A DNA stretch of 64,000 nt from Leguminivora glycinivorella (Eukaryota > Arthropoda > Insecta > Lepidoptera > Tortricidae). How positions within the stretch are numbered: the first letter of the stretch is position 1; every line of letters starts with the position of its first letter. A program made the position numbers and the translations under genes. This document shows, one piece after another, positions 54,794 through 64,000 of this stretch. Location: contig NC_062979.1 in the NCBI RefSeq assembly GCF_023078275.1, positions 19,201,848 through 19,265,847 on the forward strand. The letters are read 5' to 3'. The notes under the pieces are model-generated. The model worked only from the letters and a program-made list of their open reading frames with translations, was not told the origin of the DNA and did not search any database.

Positions 54794-55044
54794 TAATTTA
54801 ATCATTTCGACTAGTTTTGCATTTTTATAATATAGGTATGTCTTCAATTACATGTTTGTGAAGATGCTTTTTAAACGAGTCGAGATGCTTAATATTTATG
54901 GGTATATAATAATATTTGAGGGTACATGCGCGCACCTTCAAAAGTAGGTATTCATTGATTTGCCGTAGTTGGTACGAATCTTCGGTAAGATAAGAAAACT
55001 GGCGCGGCGGCTATGTCGAGTACAGGGGTTTGGAACATTTTTCC

Positions 55045-55225
55045 TATTTTTAACCGACTTCAAAAAAAGGAGGAGGTTCTCAATTCGACTGAATGTTTTT
55101 TTTTTGTCTGTATGTTATTCGATATCTCCGAGAATCATGGACCGATTTTCAATTTTTTTTGGTTTCAAATTTGTTTCGAGATGGTCCCATTGGCACCAGG
55201 TCGTGGTCTGATGATGGGATCTAGG
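55045..55225 (+). repeat. Dispersed repeat J (AACCGACTTCAAAAAAAGGAGG)
   Basis: TTTTTAACCGACTTCAAAAA, GGAGGAGGTTCTCAATTCGA and TTCGATATCTCCGAGAATCA in the order of a common moth repeat. It ends after GATGGTCCCATTGGCACCAG. Confidence 0.65.
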
Positions 55226-55597
55226 AGAAATCGAGGGAACTCTTTAAATGTTATAGGCACATGTAATGTTTTAGTGTATTTTTTCAAAGGTGCACCAGTA
55301 TTTACGCCTGGTGGTAAAAATTAATAATAATAATAATTTTATGTGGCTGAGCTGATGATGGAAGGTCAACTCCTCAATGGTAAGGAGTTAAAGGATAATT
55401 CTTTCACTACTGTACATATATTCGGACTGGTACATATAATATCAATAGGAACCACTAAAAATCAACAAATAAATAAACTTTTTAACAAAAAATAAAACCG
55501 CCTTCAAAAATAAGCGCGTTACAAAACACGGAGAAACTAAAAAGCAAAAAATAATAAACCTTTGAATTCAGATTTCTTATCGGATTGCAATAATCTA

Positions 55598-55743
55598 AAC
55601 ATCCAAATTATAAACAAATCAATTATTTTTGGAGTCGGGGCCAGCCTGCGTATGGTTGGGTGGGGCAAACAGGAAATAGCAAGGCGACGAACAGGTCTGG
55701 TACCGACTACAAAAATAATTGATTTGTTTATAATTTGGATGTT
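55598..55743. mobile_element. Hairpin with perfect 34-bp arms
   Basis: AACATCCAAATTATAAACAA... (55598-55631) is the exact complement of 55710-55743. The pairing continues weakly inward (GAGTCGG/CCGACTAC). A (TA)n run of about 13 units (55744-55770) adjoins the right arm. Confidence 0.82.
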
Positions 55744-55805
55744 ATATATATATATATATATATATATATTTTCTTTTTTATATTATCTATATGTAATTAT
55801 GTATA

Positions 55806-56119
55806 TTCCAGGTTAGGTGAGTGTCCATGTAAAGACCTAGATATTTTTCGTGAGTTTTTTGTATCAAGGAGACGTTATTAATTGTTAAAGGGGAATGTGT
55901 AGGAATATGTTTGTTTTTGGCTTTAAAAATTACATAGCAAGTTTTAGAAAAATTAATAGTCGACAAGTTACATTGGAGCCATTCGTAGAGGATATCTAGA
56001 TCATGTTGAGCTCTAGCAATAATGTCATGTATAGATGAACCAAAATAAAATAGACAGGTGTCATCGGCTTAAAGAGTGATGTGGCCATTTAAACCCAGTT
56101 CATACACATTGTTAATATA
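55806..56119 (-). pseudogene. LINE reverse transcriptase fragment
   Basis: The minus strand reads YINNVYELGLNGHITL, then a stop where the first residue of the xADD box is expected, then ADDTCLFYFG. After this come STINFSKTCYVIFKAKNK and EKYLGLYMDTHL, the usual order after the RT active site in CR1/Jockey-like LINEs. It is truncated on both sides and belongs to a different family from the LINE at the window start. Confidence 0.8.
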
Positions 56120-56377
56120 TTAGCATGTTTCTTTTCATTGCGTGAAAATTGAGTTTTATATCAAATTTTTATACAAGAAAAGTCTGGAAAACTAATCTCA
56201 TTCATAATTGCTACTACTTCATACAGTCTGGCAAAAAAGAGGTAGAAATTCAAAAGTGACAACATTTTAGTGTCACTTTTCCATTTGTGTTATTTTTTAT
56301 CAGGCTTTAATATTGAATTATGCTGTGGCGCAACGAGTACCTACTTTACTTTTTGTATGCTTAAATTAGTTCTTGAC

Positions 56378-56910
56378 TAGGGTTGCAAAAAAACGGTTTT
56401 TTTCTGGCTTGAATAAAAAAAACATGAAAAAACCGTGAAAAAAAAAACAGTTTTTTTCTGGAGTATGTTTTTTTTTCTAAAGTACGGAATCTCAAAATTT
56501 TCAAAGCAGTTAATATTTTTATACGGTTTTTTTGACTTAATGTTAATTATTACTATTAAACGAATTGAATCAAATAACTTTAATTTCTGGTCTTATAGAA
56601 GTAACATTTACGAAATCTGTAGTTGGTAGTTATCACTATTTACTGTTGGCAACACCACCGCCTCACCACGCTGCACGCCGCATCGGGGATTCCTCTATAA
56701 ACGTTTGTATACTGAATGTTAATCGAATAAAAATGTACGTTATTGTTATTGAAACACGTTACAACTCACGAAAAACCGTTATTGTCGAATTATTTGTTCA
56801 TCTGAAAAAAAAAACACATTTAGAAAAAAAAACAATGATGCTCGGTTTTTTTCATGTTTTTTTTTCATAATTCTAAAAAAAACATTTTTTTTTTTCTATT
56901 TGCAACCATA
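56378..56910. mobile_element. hAT-like element with 8-bp target duplication
   Basis: Ends TAGGGTTGCAAA and TTTGCAACCATA are complementary with one mismatch. Flanks are TTCTTGAC (56370-56377) and TTCTTAAC (56911-56918), an 8-bp duplication with one change. The subterminal regions are rich in AAACGGTTTTTTT and AAAAAAAACATG-type runs in both orientations. No transposase frame recognised. Confidence 0.78.
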
Positions 56911-56918
56911 TTCTTAAC

Positions 56919-58085
56919 CTTTAGCTAGGTATACATATTATGTTAAAAGTTTAAAGGGCCATAATATAAACGTTATTTGCCTGCTATACAATTGCCGTGC
57001 GAATGGATAATATTAGGTATTTCATTTCCATTTTTAAGGTCGAAATAAGGTATGTGTGTTTCTTATTATAGACTAAAATAATTATGAATACCTAATGAAG
57101 CATCAGATTTTTATGTAACAAATATAAATTGTTATTACATAAAGATTAATACAGCACAACCTGATTTTCCTGTCACCATTACACAAAAGCAAGAATAAAT
57201 GGTTTCAGAAATTGCAAGTCCATGGATTCACAAAAAACGTTCCAAATTGAATCATTTGTAATATTCATTCTTTCGCTCTGCTTCTGTGGAAGCATTTTCA
57301 GAGTTAGTAGCACTGATATAAAGTTGCTAGAAATAAATAACAAGTTTCTGCTTTATGCTTGTAAATCTACCTTTAATTTGACAGAAAACACTTTCTTTCT
57401 GAGCATAATGGTGCTTTCACACATCTATAAGGACTGTATCGTTAATTATAGGGACAAAACAATCCTCGTCTAAATGTTGACATGTGCATAATTTTGTATT
57501 ATTATGGTCCGAGAGTATGATCTGAAGGTATTGGTAAGTACTTTTTGATATAAGAAGGTCTGATATTTTTTTTATTTTAGGGACTTTATGGTACTTTCAT
57601 TAAGGTCTAGCAAATAAATTTCGGACAACCCCTAATCTGGCTTAATTTGAGAATATCTCAAAGAGTCTTTGTACGATTTCGACAAACAAAGGTTAATATG
57701 CTGCCAAAATATATTTTTTAAGAGTCCTCTTCATGGTTGTTCAATTGGGTACTTGCAGAATAAATGCGGTGAATTTATATAATTTAAAAAAAACGCATTT
57801 TTGAGCAACGTTCCGGATTGCCGTAAATTTTTGATACAAGCAGGATGAGAGAAATAGATAAAAAAATTAGGCATAGGCCATGTCTAATAGACATTCATGG
57901 TGTTTGAACAGTGCCTAAACTAGATCGATATAAACAGTGTATGATAGTTAAATTCGACATCAAAGTCGGAGTTAGCGTAAGCGCCATGCCACATTTTCTA
58001 AATGGCCGCCATACACAGATAATGAACTTTATTTTTTAAAAATAACAGTGGCTAGACTATGTCTAGATGGTTCGTTCTCAAAAAA
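56919..58085. other. No supported gene
   Basis: The plus frame 57222-57473 (83 codons, hydrophobic N-terminal half) matches nothing I know and has no splice context I trust. Confidence 0.3.
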
Positions 58086-58454
58086 GTGGCACCGTCAGGG
58101 TAAAGTGAATGAAAAAAAATGAAAATGGTTTTTTGTACCTTTTTGGATTTAAATATGTTTTTGAGTGCATCAATGATACGGAATTTGCGGGAGGGAACGA
58201 AATAGTCGTAAAAACGTAGAACTTATGGCGAGTTGAAATTTTAGACATACAGGAGAAAGTGAATAGACAGGGTAGCAGGGAAAACGTGGCAGGATAAAGA
58301 GAGTTTGAATAAAAAAACAACTTTACCACTAATAATTCAACGTATATCGACTATTATGATTTTTTTAGGATTCAATTTTTTTTCTTTAAGTAGAAACAAA
58401 AGCAAAAAAAAGTATTTTTTTTAAACAATATCCATTATTTTTGTTTTTTGTCAC

Positions 58455-58555
58455 GATGCCTGCAGTGTTTGACTGGTAGAGAATGCCTTAAGGCATTATG
58501 TACACCATTTTGTACTTTTTTATGTGCAATAAAGAATAAATAAATAAGTACCTAT
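58455..58555 (+). repeat. LINE 3' end with AATAAATAAATAAG tail
   Basis: GTTTGACTGGTAGAGAATGC, CTTAAGGCATTATGTACACC and GTGCAATAAAGAATAAATAA match a common moth LINE terminus as I recall it. It directly precedes the R1-type remnant and is not its 3' end, because the remnant continues downstream. Confidence 0.6.
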
Positions 58556-58599
58556 AATCACAGTCTTGTAAAACAACAAAGCACATAATATCATGATTC

Positions 58600-60055
58600 A
58601 CAATGTGAGTTGTACTTGTGCGTGTAATGCCTGCAATGGCTGCCCCAGTGGGAGAGTTGGTTCGTCTCCTTGATGTCTCCTTGGTAACAGATGTCGAGAT
58701 AATGAGGTCAGTATTTAAAATGAGGACCACTCTAGGGCCGGACGGTGTGCCTTGGCTCTTTAAACATCTTGGAAGTAGATTACGTGGCCACATTGATGAC
58801 TGCCTCCGAGAGGGTATAAATTCTCTTTGTAAGGTGGGCAGACTGTGCCTTTCGAAAAAAGGGTAGTCCAGCTGACCGTCCCTTAGGATACCGTCCCATT
58901 GTCCTCCTAGATGAAACTGGCACAATGCTGAGCGCATCATCGTAAGTCTCATCTACTGCTGTGCACGCATTTTGGAAGACACGTGCCCAAACATCAGAGA
59001 TCGGGTTCTGGGAGGAGCGATAGACGCAATTAATGCGCTGCATAAATACAGCGGTCTGGTAGCAGAGAAAAGGCAGGGAGCCATCGCAGTATCTCTTGAC
59101 ATTGCCAATTACTTCGGCTTTCTTCCTTATGTGGTAATAAAATAGGCGCATTACTTCCACGATGCGCCTTTCTATTTGAAGATCATCATTCACCATAGGG
59201 CATTACCTTGCAGATAGAGTAGTGCTCAATGAATCAGGAGGAAGATGCCTAGAAAGACGAATGGAGTGTGGTGTTCCTACCGGCTGCGCCATGTAAACGT
59301 ATAGGGACAGAGGTCAATGAGACTACGTGCTCAAATCAAGACTGACTTCTTTATTCTTCTTCTTACCCACATGCCTATTCATAATAATCATAACCTACCC
59401 ACAGTTTTCCACAGGGGTCGGTACTGGGCGCCTGCTCTGGAGCATTGGCTTTGACTTGGCTATCAGAGTAGTCCAACTTCTCCGCATGATCACCATTTGT
59501 TATGCCGATGACACAATAGTAGCCGTGAGGAGAAGAAAGTACCAGGATAATAAGGAGAGCCACAGTGGCAACTGAGCTCATAGTTGGGCGCATTAATTTG
59601 TTTGGGCTTGCGGTGTTACTTGCCACGACCGATAACGTGGTTTTCGAGGGAAAGGTTGGCTTCTGCCCGAAGAAAGTGATTGCTGCCGACCTAGCCAAAA
59701 TGATAATCGTTGACGCTATACGCCGATCAAAATGCAATCTGGTTCTGTCGTGCCTATATGCAAGAGCGATAGGGATGTTGCCTTGCCTGTTGGCGGTGAG
59801 GCGATCCCTCTTACGCCCCAAATTAAGTACTTGGGCTTAAATTCAAACCAAAATTGGTACTCCGAGGAACATTTTATCAAATTGGTTCCTAGCCTCGTCG
59901 GGACTGCTTCGGCGCTGAGCAGAGTATTGCACAATATCGAAGGACCCAATGATGAGGCATTGGCGCTTATATGCGAACGTCATCCGCAGCGTGTATACAA
60001 AATTTCAACTCAGTCGGTTGAACATTTCTGCTTCAAATTGGGTTGCAAGATTTGA
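58600..60055 (+). pseudogene. R1-clade LINE reverse transcriptase, heavily decayed
   Basis: Plus-strand pieces in different frames follow R1 order: LGPDGVPWLFKHLG and INSLCKVGRLCLSKKG (58730-58860), YRPIVLLDE (about 58890), AVSLDIANYF (about 59088), GVPTG (about 59270), then FDLAIRVVQ, ITICYADDTIVAV with the YADD box (about 59490-59525), IKYLGLNSNQNW and LVGTASALSRVLHNIEGPND (59820-59955). There are many frameshifts and stops. About 130 bp around 59290-59400 do not fit and may be an insertion. Long minus-strand frames here are antisense shadows. R1-clade elements use an AP endonuclease, which is not preserved here. Confidence 0.8.
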
Positions 60056-60065
60056 CCTCAACATC

Positions 60066-60096
60066 CATACAAACATACATACATACATACATACAT
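60066..60096. repeat. (CATA)n microsatellite
   Basis: About seven CATA units follow the end of the R1 remnant directly, possibly its former tail. Confidence 0.8.
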
Positions 60097-60099
60097 TGC

Positions 60100-61584
60100 A
60101 AGTTAGTAAAAACCATGTCAAAATAGCTTTTTTTACTTGTGTTTCTTTATCCTGTCAACAGTCACTTTACCCTGCAGAGTGATGGCAGGATAAAGTTACA
60201 CAGGGCGTAGTGAAAATCCGATTAACTAGATATTATATCCGAAACTGTTGATAATACAACTGTCATAATTTTAATATAAATAGTTATACTTCAATACAAC
60301 ATTAAAATGTTATTAGTAAAAAAACTGCCGTATTCATATTTTAAAATAATCATGCCAGAATAAAGTGGACATATCCGTTAAAAACTCCGAACGTCACACT
60401 TTGAAAACTTCTAACCACAAGACCGCAGCACCTCACACACAAACCTTTACACCGGCGGCTAGAACCATACTGGCTACGTGTTTTACGTATATTAGGGTCT
60501 CAATAAGACTTTCTGTGTGTGAGTGAGGTGCAATACCGCGGACGCACAGGATATAGAGAAAATATCGCTGGACAAACTTTGAACGTGAAAATTTGTGTTC
60601 AAAAGTAATCGAAACATCCCGTGCAACGTATATTTAAGAATATAGTAGTCTATTCTCTACAAAAAACGATATTTTAATATCATACAACTGCAATTCAATA
60701 ATCTATAAAGCGAAAACTTGAGCAGTGTCGCGTTGTGACATGGCAGGGTACAGTAGAAAACGGTCTTCTTTATTTTTTTTTACAAAAGTATTATATTTAT
60801 AGAAAAAATATGTTTTGGCCTCGATGTGTCACGTTAATGCCTACTTATGAAAATTTTAATTATATGTGAAAATTATATATTTCTCATACTTTCTATTCAA
60901 AAACGTGATGGCAGGGTACGATGCCACTATTTTGAGAATTACCCAGATATTCTGCTATGTGGATCATGTGTCGTTGAGGTTCGCACTGTACAATTTTTTT
61001 TCGCAATTGTGTCGTCTTGTACGCACTTTGTGAATTTTCTAGTAGCATTTGTCCGAAATCGTAATTGGTACTCGGGAGGATTAAGTCAATGCTGTCTAAA
61101 CCACATGCTTTACGTCGAGTTTCTAGGACAAAATGCGTACCTTATTATGTGCCTTATTAAGCCCATGTCGTGTTATAAGAAAAAAATGTAATAGCAAATA
61201 AATACGGCTACTCAAAGTTGTCTCCATATTTAACGATACAGTCTTTATGTTATATAACATTGTGTGATTAACAGCGCAATGACACTGACATTACGAAGTC
61301 CCTGTCACACAAATGTATATAATGTATTACAATAACAGCCAGTGTGGGAGCACCATGATAGTAGGTATGTTTGAGTGATATTGTATCCAAAAGAAAAATA
61401 GTGAGGACAAAGATTGTTTATACATACATTTTTTTTTATAAATGCTTCATCAAAATGAAAGTGGCCCTTCGGAAGATAGGTTTTCCAATGTTTTGTTAAC
61501 AAGTTGTAGAGTTCTGTATGGTTTCAGATAATTATAAGTTCAAGTTAGTACCCTATTCGTCATGTTGACCTATTTGTTAACCAC
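60100..61584. other. No supported gene
   Basis: The plus frame 60847-61191 (114 codons) is Cys- and aromatic-rich but shows no recognisable domain. The recurring GGCAGG words above fall here. Confidence 0.3.
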
Positions 61585-62173
61585 TTTTTAGGGTTCCGTA
61601 GTCAACTAGGAACCCTTATAGTTTCGCCATGTCTGTCTGTCCGTCCGTCCGTCCGTCCGTCCGTCCGTCCGTCCGTCCGTCCGTCCGTCCGTCCGTCCGT
61701 CCGCGGATAATCTCAGTAACCGTTAGCACTAGAAAGCTGAAATTTGGTACCAATATGTATATCAATCACGCCAACAAAGTGCAAAAATAAAAAATGGAAA
61801 AAAAAAATTTATTAGGGTACCCCCCCTACATGTGAAGTGGGGGCTGATATTTTTTTTCATTCCAACCCCAACGTGTGATATATTGTTGGATAGGTATTTA
61901 AAAATGAATAAGGGTTTACTAAGATCGTTTTATGATAATATTAATATTTTCGGAAATAATCGCTCCTAAAGGAAAAAAAAGTGCGTCCCCCCCCTCTAAC
62001 TTTTGAACCATAAGTTTAAAAAATATGAAAAAAATCACAAAAGTAGAACATTATAAAAACTTTCTAGGAAAATTGTTTTGAACTTGATAGGTTCAGCATT
62101 TTTGAGAAAAGTACGGAAAACTACGGAACCCTACACTGAGCGTGGCCCGACACGCTCTTGGCCGGTTTTTTTG
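61585..62173 (+). repeat. Dispersed repeat G, copy 3, with expanded CCGT tract
   Basis: It matches copy 2 along its length, with AGGGTTCCGTAGT at 61590, its inverse near 62119 and the GAGCGTG/CACGCTC stem near 62138. The TCCG tract that is two or three units in copy 2 is about 16 units here (61641-61703). Confidence 0.85.
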
Positions 62174-62221
62174 GTTTCTGCCCTAAACGGCATTAAGATA
62201 ATCTATAACTATCAAAGTTTG

Positions 62222-62400
62222 ATGAAAAATGAAAATGAAAATGAAATATTTATTTTCAAGTAGGCATATTACAATGCGCATATGAACGTCAAACAAAGCT
62301 ACGCCGGCTCTAACCCTACGCCTCAGCCTCGAGAAGATTTCAGTCCCCCCTCAGTTTGGAGGGGTGTATCCACTATAGGACCGGCAAGAAACTTATTTTG
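62222..62400 (-). repeat. LINE 3' end with (TTTCAT)n tail
   Basis: Minus strand: TTGCCGGTCCTATAGTGGAT, CACCCCTCCAAACTGAGGGG, AGAGCCGGCGTAGCTTTG, GCATTGTAATATGCCTACTT, AATAAATATTTCATTTTCAT. It is a common moth LINE terminus, including the last coding or UTR segment. Confidence 0.65.
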
Positions 62401-62671
62401 ATATGGTATATTGCAGCAATTTTGTCGCCTATCTATCGAAAATAGCTACCTAGTCTTATTCAAGAGCTACCCATAATCTTTGAATAGTCTACAATAATTT
62501 AAATTTTAAACCTTTCATCATCTCTATCTCCACGTTTCTCAAGACTCGTTCTACGATAATCAACTGTCTTCAGGAATCCGCGACGTCACCCGCGGAGATT
62601 ATTCGTTTCTAAGCACCTTTTATTAATGCCTTCCTTTGTTGCCTCCTTTTTCCGAGTCCTGCCTAGCTGGA

Positions 62672-62790
62672 GTGACAACCGTTGGCGATCGAAACGCAGT
62701 CTGACTCTGTCACTCCGCTACAGAAGAGAGAGATAGCTACGGAAAGTTTAGGAGCCATAAGCGATTGTGACGTTGGCAGAAACGCTGATT
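62672..62790. repeat. Repeat D relative
   Basis: GCGATCGAAACGCAGTCTGA, CTCTGTCACTCCGC, GAGAGATAGCTACGGAAAG and AAGCGATTGTGACGTTGGC match parts of the family at 39325 and 51987. Confidence 0.45.
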
Positions 62791-63094
62791 AAAACTGCCG
62801 TAAAATGCGCCCTCAGAGTGGAATAACTCGGGCATTATCGCAACTCTTTCCGTTTGATCGCTATCGTAAATCTTCAATTTGTAAGTTGGAGTTAAATAAA
62901 GATAAAACTCTTCAGCTAAATGACTTTTAGATGTTTGATACGTAGATATCTGTTCAAATTAAAACTGATGACTGAAATGACGCACAAAAACTGTACGTAT
63001 TTTATAATGACGAGTAACATACTTTCGTAATGTTCAAGACGAGTAACATTATTACGATATTATGACATTCTGTTGCATTTAATACTCACATTTT

Positions 63095-63235
63095 GATAAA
63101 AGGAAAACATCGTGAACCAACCTAGCTTCTTTCAATAAGGACTAGCTTCCCCTCTGGGTTAGAAAGTCAGACGGCAGTAAAATTCTTGCAATTATTCGTC
63201 AAACGAACCTCAAGTTCTCATGAGCCGTGGTAATA
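63095..63235 (-). mobile_element. SINE-B remnant
   Basis: Body words survive (GGAAAACATCGTGA, TTTCAATAAGG, CTCTGGGTTAGAAAGTCAGA, TCATGAGCCGTGG). The tRNA-like head is absent. Confidence 0.6.
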
Positions 63236-64000
63236 AGTTGGGCCAATCGCGCGGAAAAATAGAAGGCATCGTGAAACTATAAATATCTGATCATTTGATT
63301 TAAATATACAGGTTTAATAAACCTGAATATTTAAGTCATGTAACTATTATCGATTAGCAATGCTTGCAAATAAAAAGTAATACGCCTAGAACCTTACGAG
63401 TATATCGCTACTAACCTAAATTTAAAAAGAGCAACAATCTGATTTCCTGCACTTGTCTCGACTTGAGGGGAAATAAAACTGTCGTTTCATAGCGAAACGG
63501 GGTCGGACATGTTACTGCACCCGTTGGTATGTGGGGGTACCGCTGACCCCACCATTTGTGGGGGGAGGTCCCCCAAGCGACGTCACGAACGACTCAGAGC
63601 CACACAAATCACGCGAGTTTAGCACGCGACCTGAAACCTGTACCTAGAAATCTACAACGACACTACAATAAGGTAGACAATCGAAATGCATGGTATCCAT
63701 TGCTGCTTTTGTTAGTAACGCGCACTTTGCGTTAGACGGTAAGACAGCATTGTATAGGTTGTAAATGGAATTTTATCTGTAAAGGGCCTGGCCGGACTGC
63801 CATGGTAAAATCGCCCCTGGCTAAATATGAAATATTGATATGCAGGATTATTCGTATTGTTACTACATGTACTACTACTGGATATTATGCCTCAAACTAT
63901 TTCCGTTTACGAAAAAAATTAAAAAAAAGAAATTTAGTTTTTTATTTTTTTCTTTAAAACCGCGTATCCGATTGACTTGTTCTTTGGATATTTTATAGAT
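63236..64000. other. Unassigned, with a GC-rich patch
   Basis: 63490-63620 is GC-rich with paired GGGGTACCGCTGACCCC and CACCATTTGTGGGGGGAGG stretches. It holds no gene I can support and may be a repeat edge or regulatory DNA. Confidence 0.3.

Larger units (their letters stand above)
58086..60922. other. Recurring word GGCAGGRTAMAGT on both strands
   Basis: Instances: GTCAGGGTAAAGTGAA at about 58093, GGCAGGATAAAGA 58288, TTTATCCTGTCA 60146, CACTTTACCCTGCAGA 60163, GGCAGGATAAAGTTAC 60184, GCCAGAATAAAGTGG 60353, GGCAGGGTACAGTAG 60741 and GGCAGGGTACGATG 60910. They lie on both sides of the R1 remnant. I know no family with this layout. Confidence 0.4.

Noticed and set aside
57222..57473. Chemoreceptor-like small protein
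   Set aside because: Hydrophobic but without a conserved receptor motif; length and context do not support an exon.
58488..58952. 154-codon minus-strand ORF as a gene
   Set aside because: It is antisense to the R1-type LINE remnant, whose plus-strand motifs explain the sequence.
59375..59821. 148-codon minus-strand ORF
   Set aside because: Also antisense to the LINE RT region containing YADD.
60847..61191. 114-codon Cys-rich ORF
   Set aside because: No paired Cys spacing of a known secreted or zinc-binding family.

Overview
The window looks like nuclear DNA of a lepidopteran (moth or butterfly): AT-rich, with no bacterial-type gene arrangement and almost every recognisable feature a transposable element. 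The combination is typical of that order: two tRNA-headed SINE families with perfect A and B boxes, RTE, CR1-like, R4/Dong-like and R1-clade LINE pieces, a mariner, and many short fold-back DNA elements. No complete host gene, rRNA gene, functional tRNA gene or CRISPR array was recognised. The closest thing to a host coding piece is a 97-bp candidate exon near 15.7 kb. All repeat and homology calls are from reading alone; nothing was aligned to a database.

Region 0-6.2 kb is a LINE cluster. It starts with a near full-length CR1-like LINE (open ORF1, overlapping uninterrupted endonuclease/reverse-transcriptase ORF2, hexamer 3' tail) that runs into a truncated SINE. Two tandem RTE 3' ends follow, and then a 5'-truncated R4/Dong-type LINE that still encodes its restriction-like endonuclease and sits in the (TAA)n tail of the second RTE piece.

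Region 6.2-29 kb is a mosaic of SINE-A and SINE-B copies, fold-back MITEs, a non-autonomous hAT with an exact 8-bp target duplication (16.4-17.0 kb), a TIR element inserted in a SINE-B (12.6-13.1 kb), a four-unit tandem array (19.6-20.5 kb), an unexplained cluster of GTACTA hexamers (23.9-24.25 kb) and several LINE 3' ends. Region 29-47 kb has many hairpin elements, the largest with roughly 160-bp arms (40.9-41.3 kb), and a tRNA-like sequence enclosed by 38-bp inverted repeats (33.1-33.3 kb).

Region 47-51.4 kb is the most unusual: three tandem units of about 400 bp, each carrying the word CAGTCACCGGCA, two of them with a short run of a 29-bp minisatellite. A large array of the same minisatellite follows, ending against a small MITE with that same terminus, then a LINE fragment. 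Region 51-64 kb has a dead mariner (53.5-54.8 kb), a hAT-like element with an 8-bp duplication (56.4-56.9 kb), a decayed R1-clade LINE (58.6-60.1 kb) and a third copy of a CCGT-expanded dispersed repeat (61.6-62.2 kb). The genes here do not form a pathway. Autonomous LINEs of these kinds would supply enzymes that can mobilise SINEs, and mariner or hAT transposases elsewhere in the genome would mobilise the TIR elements.
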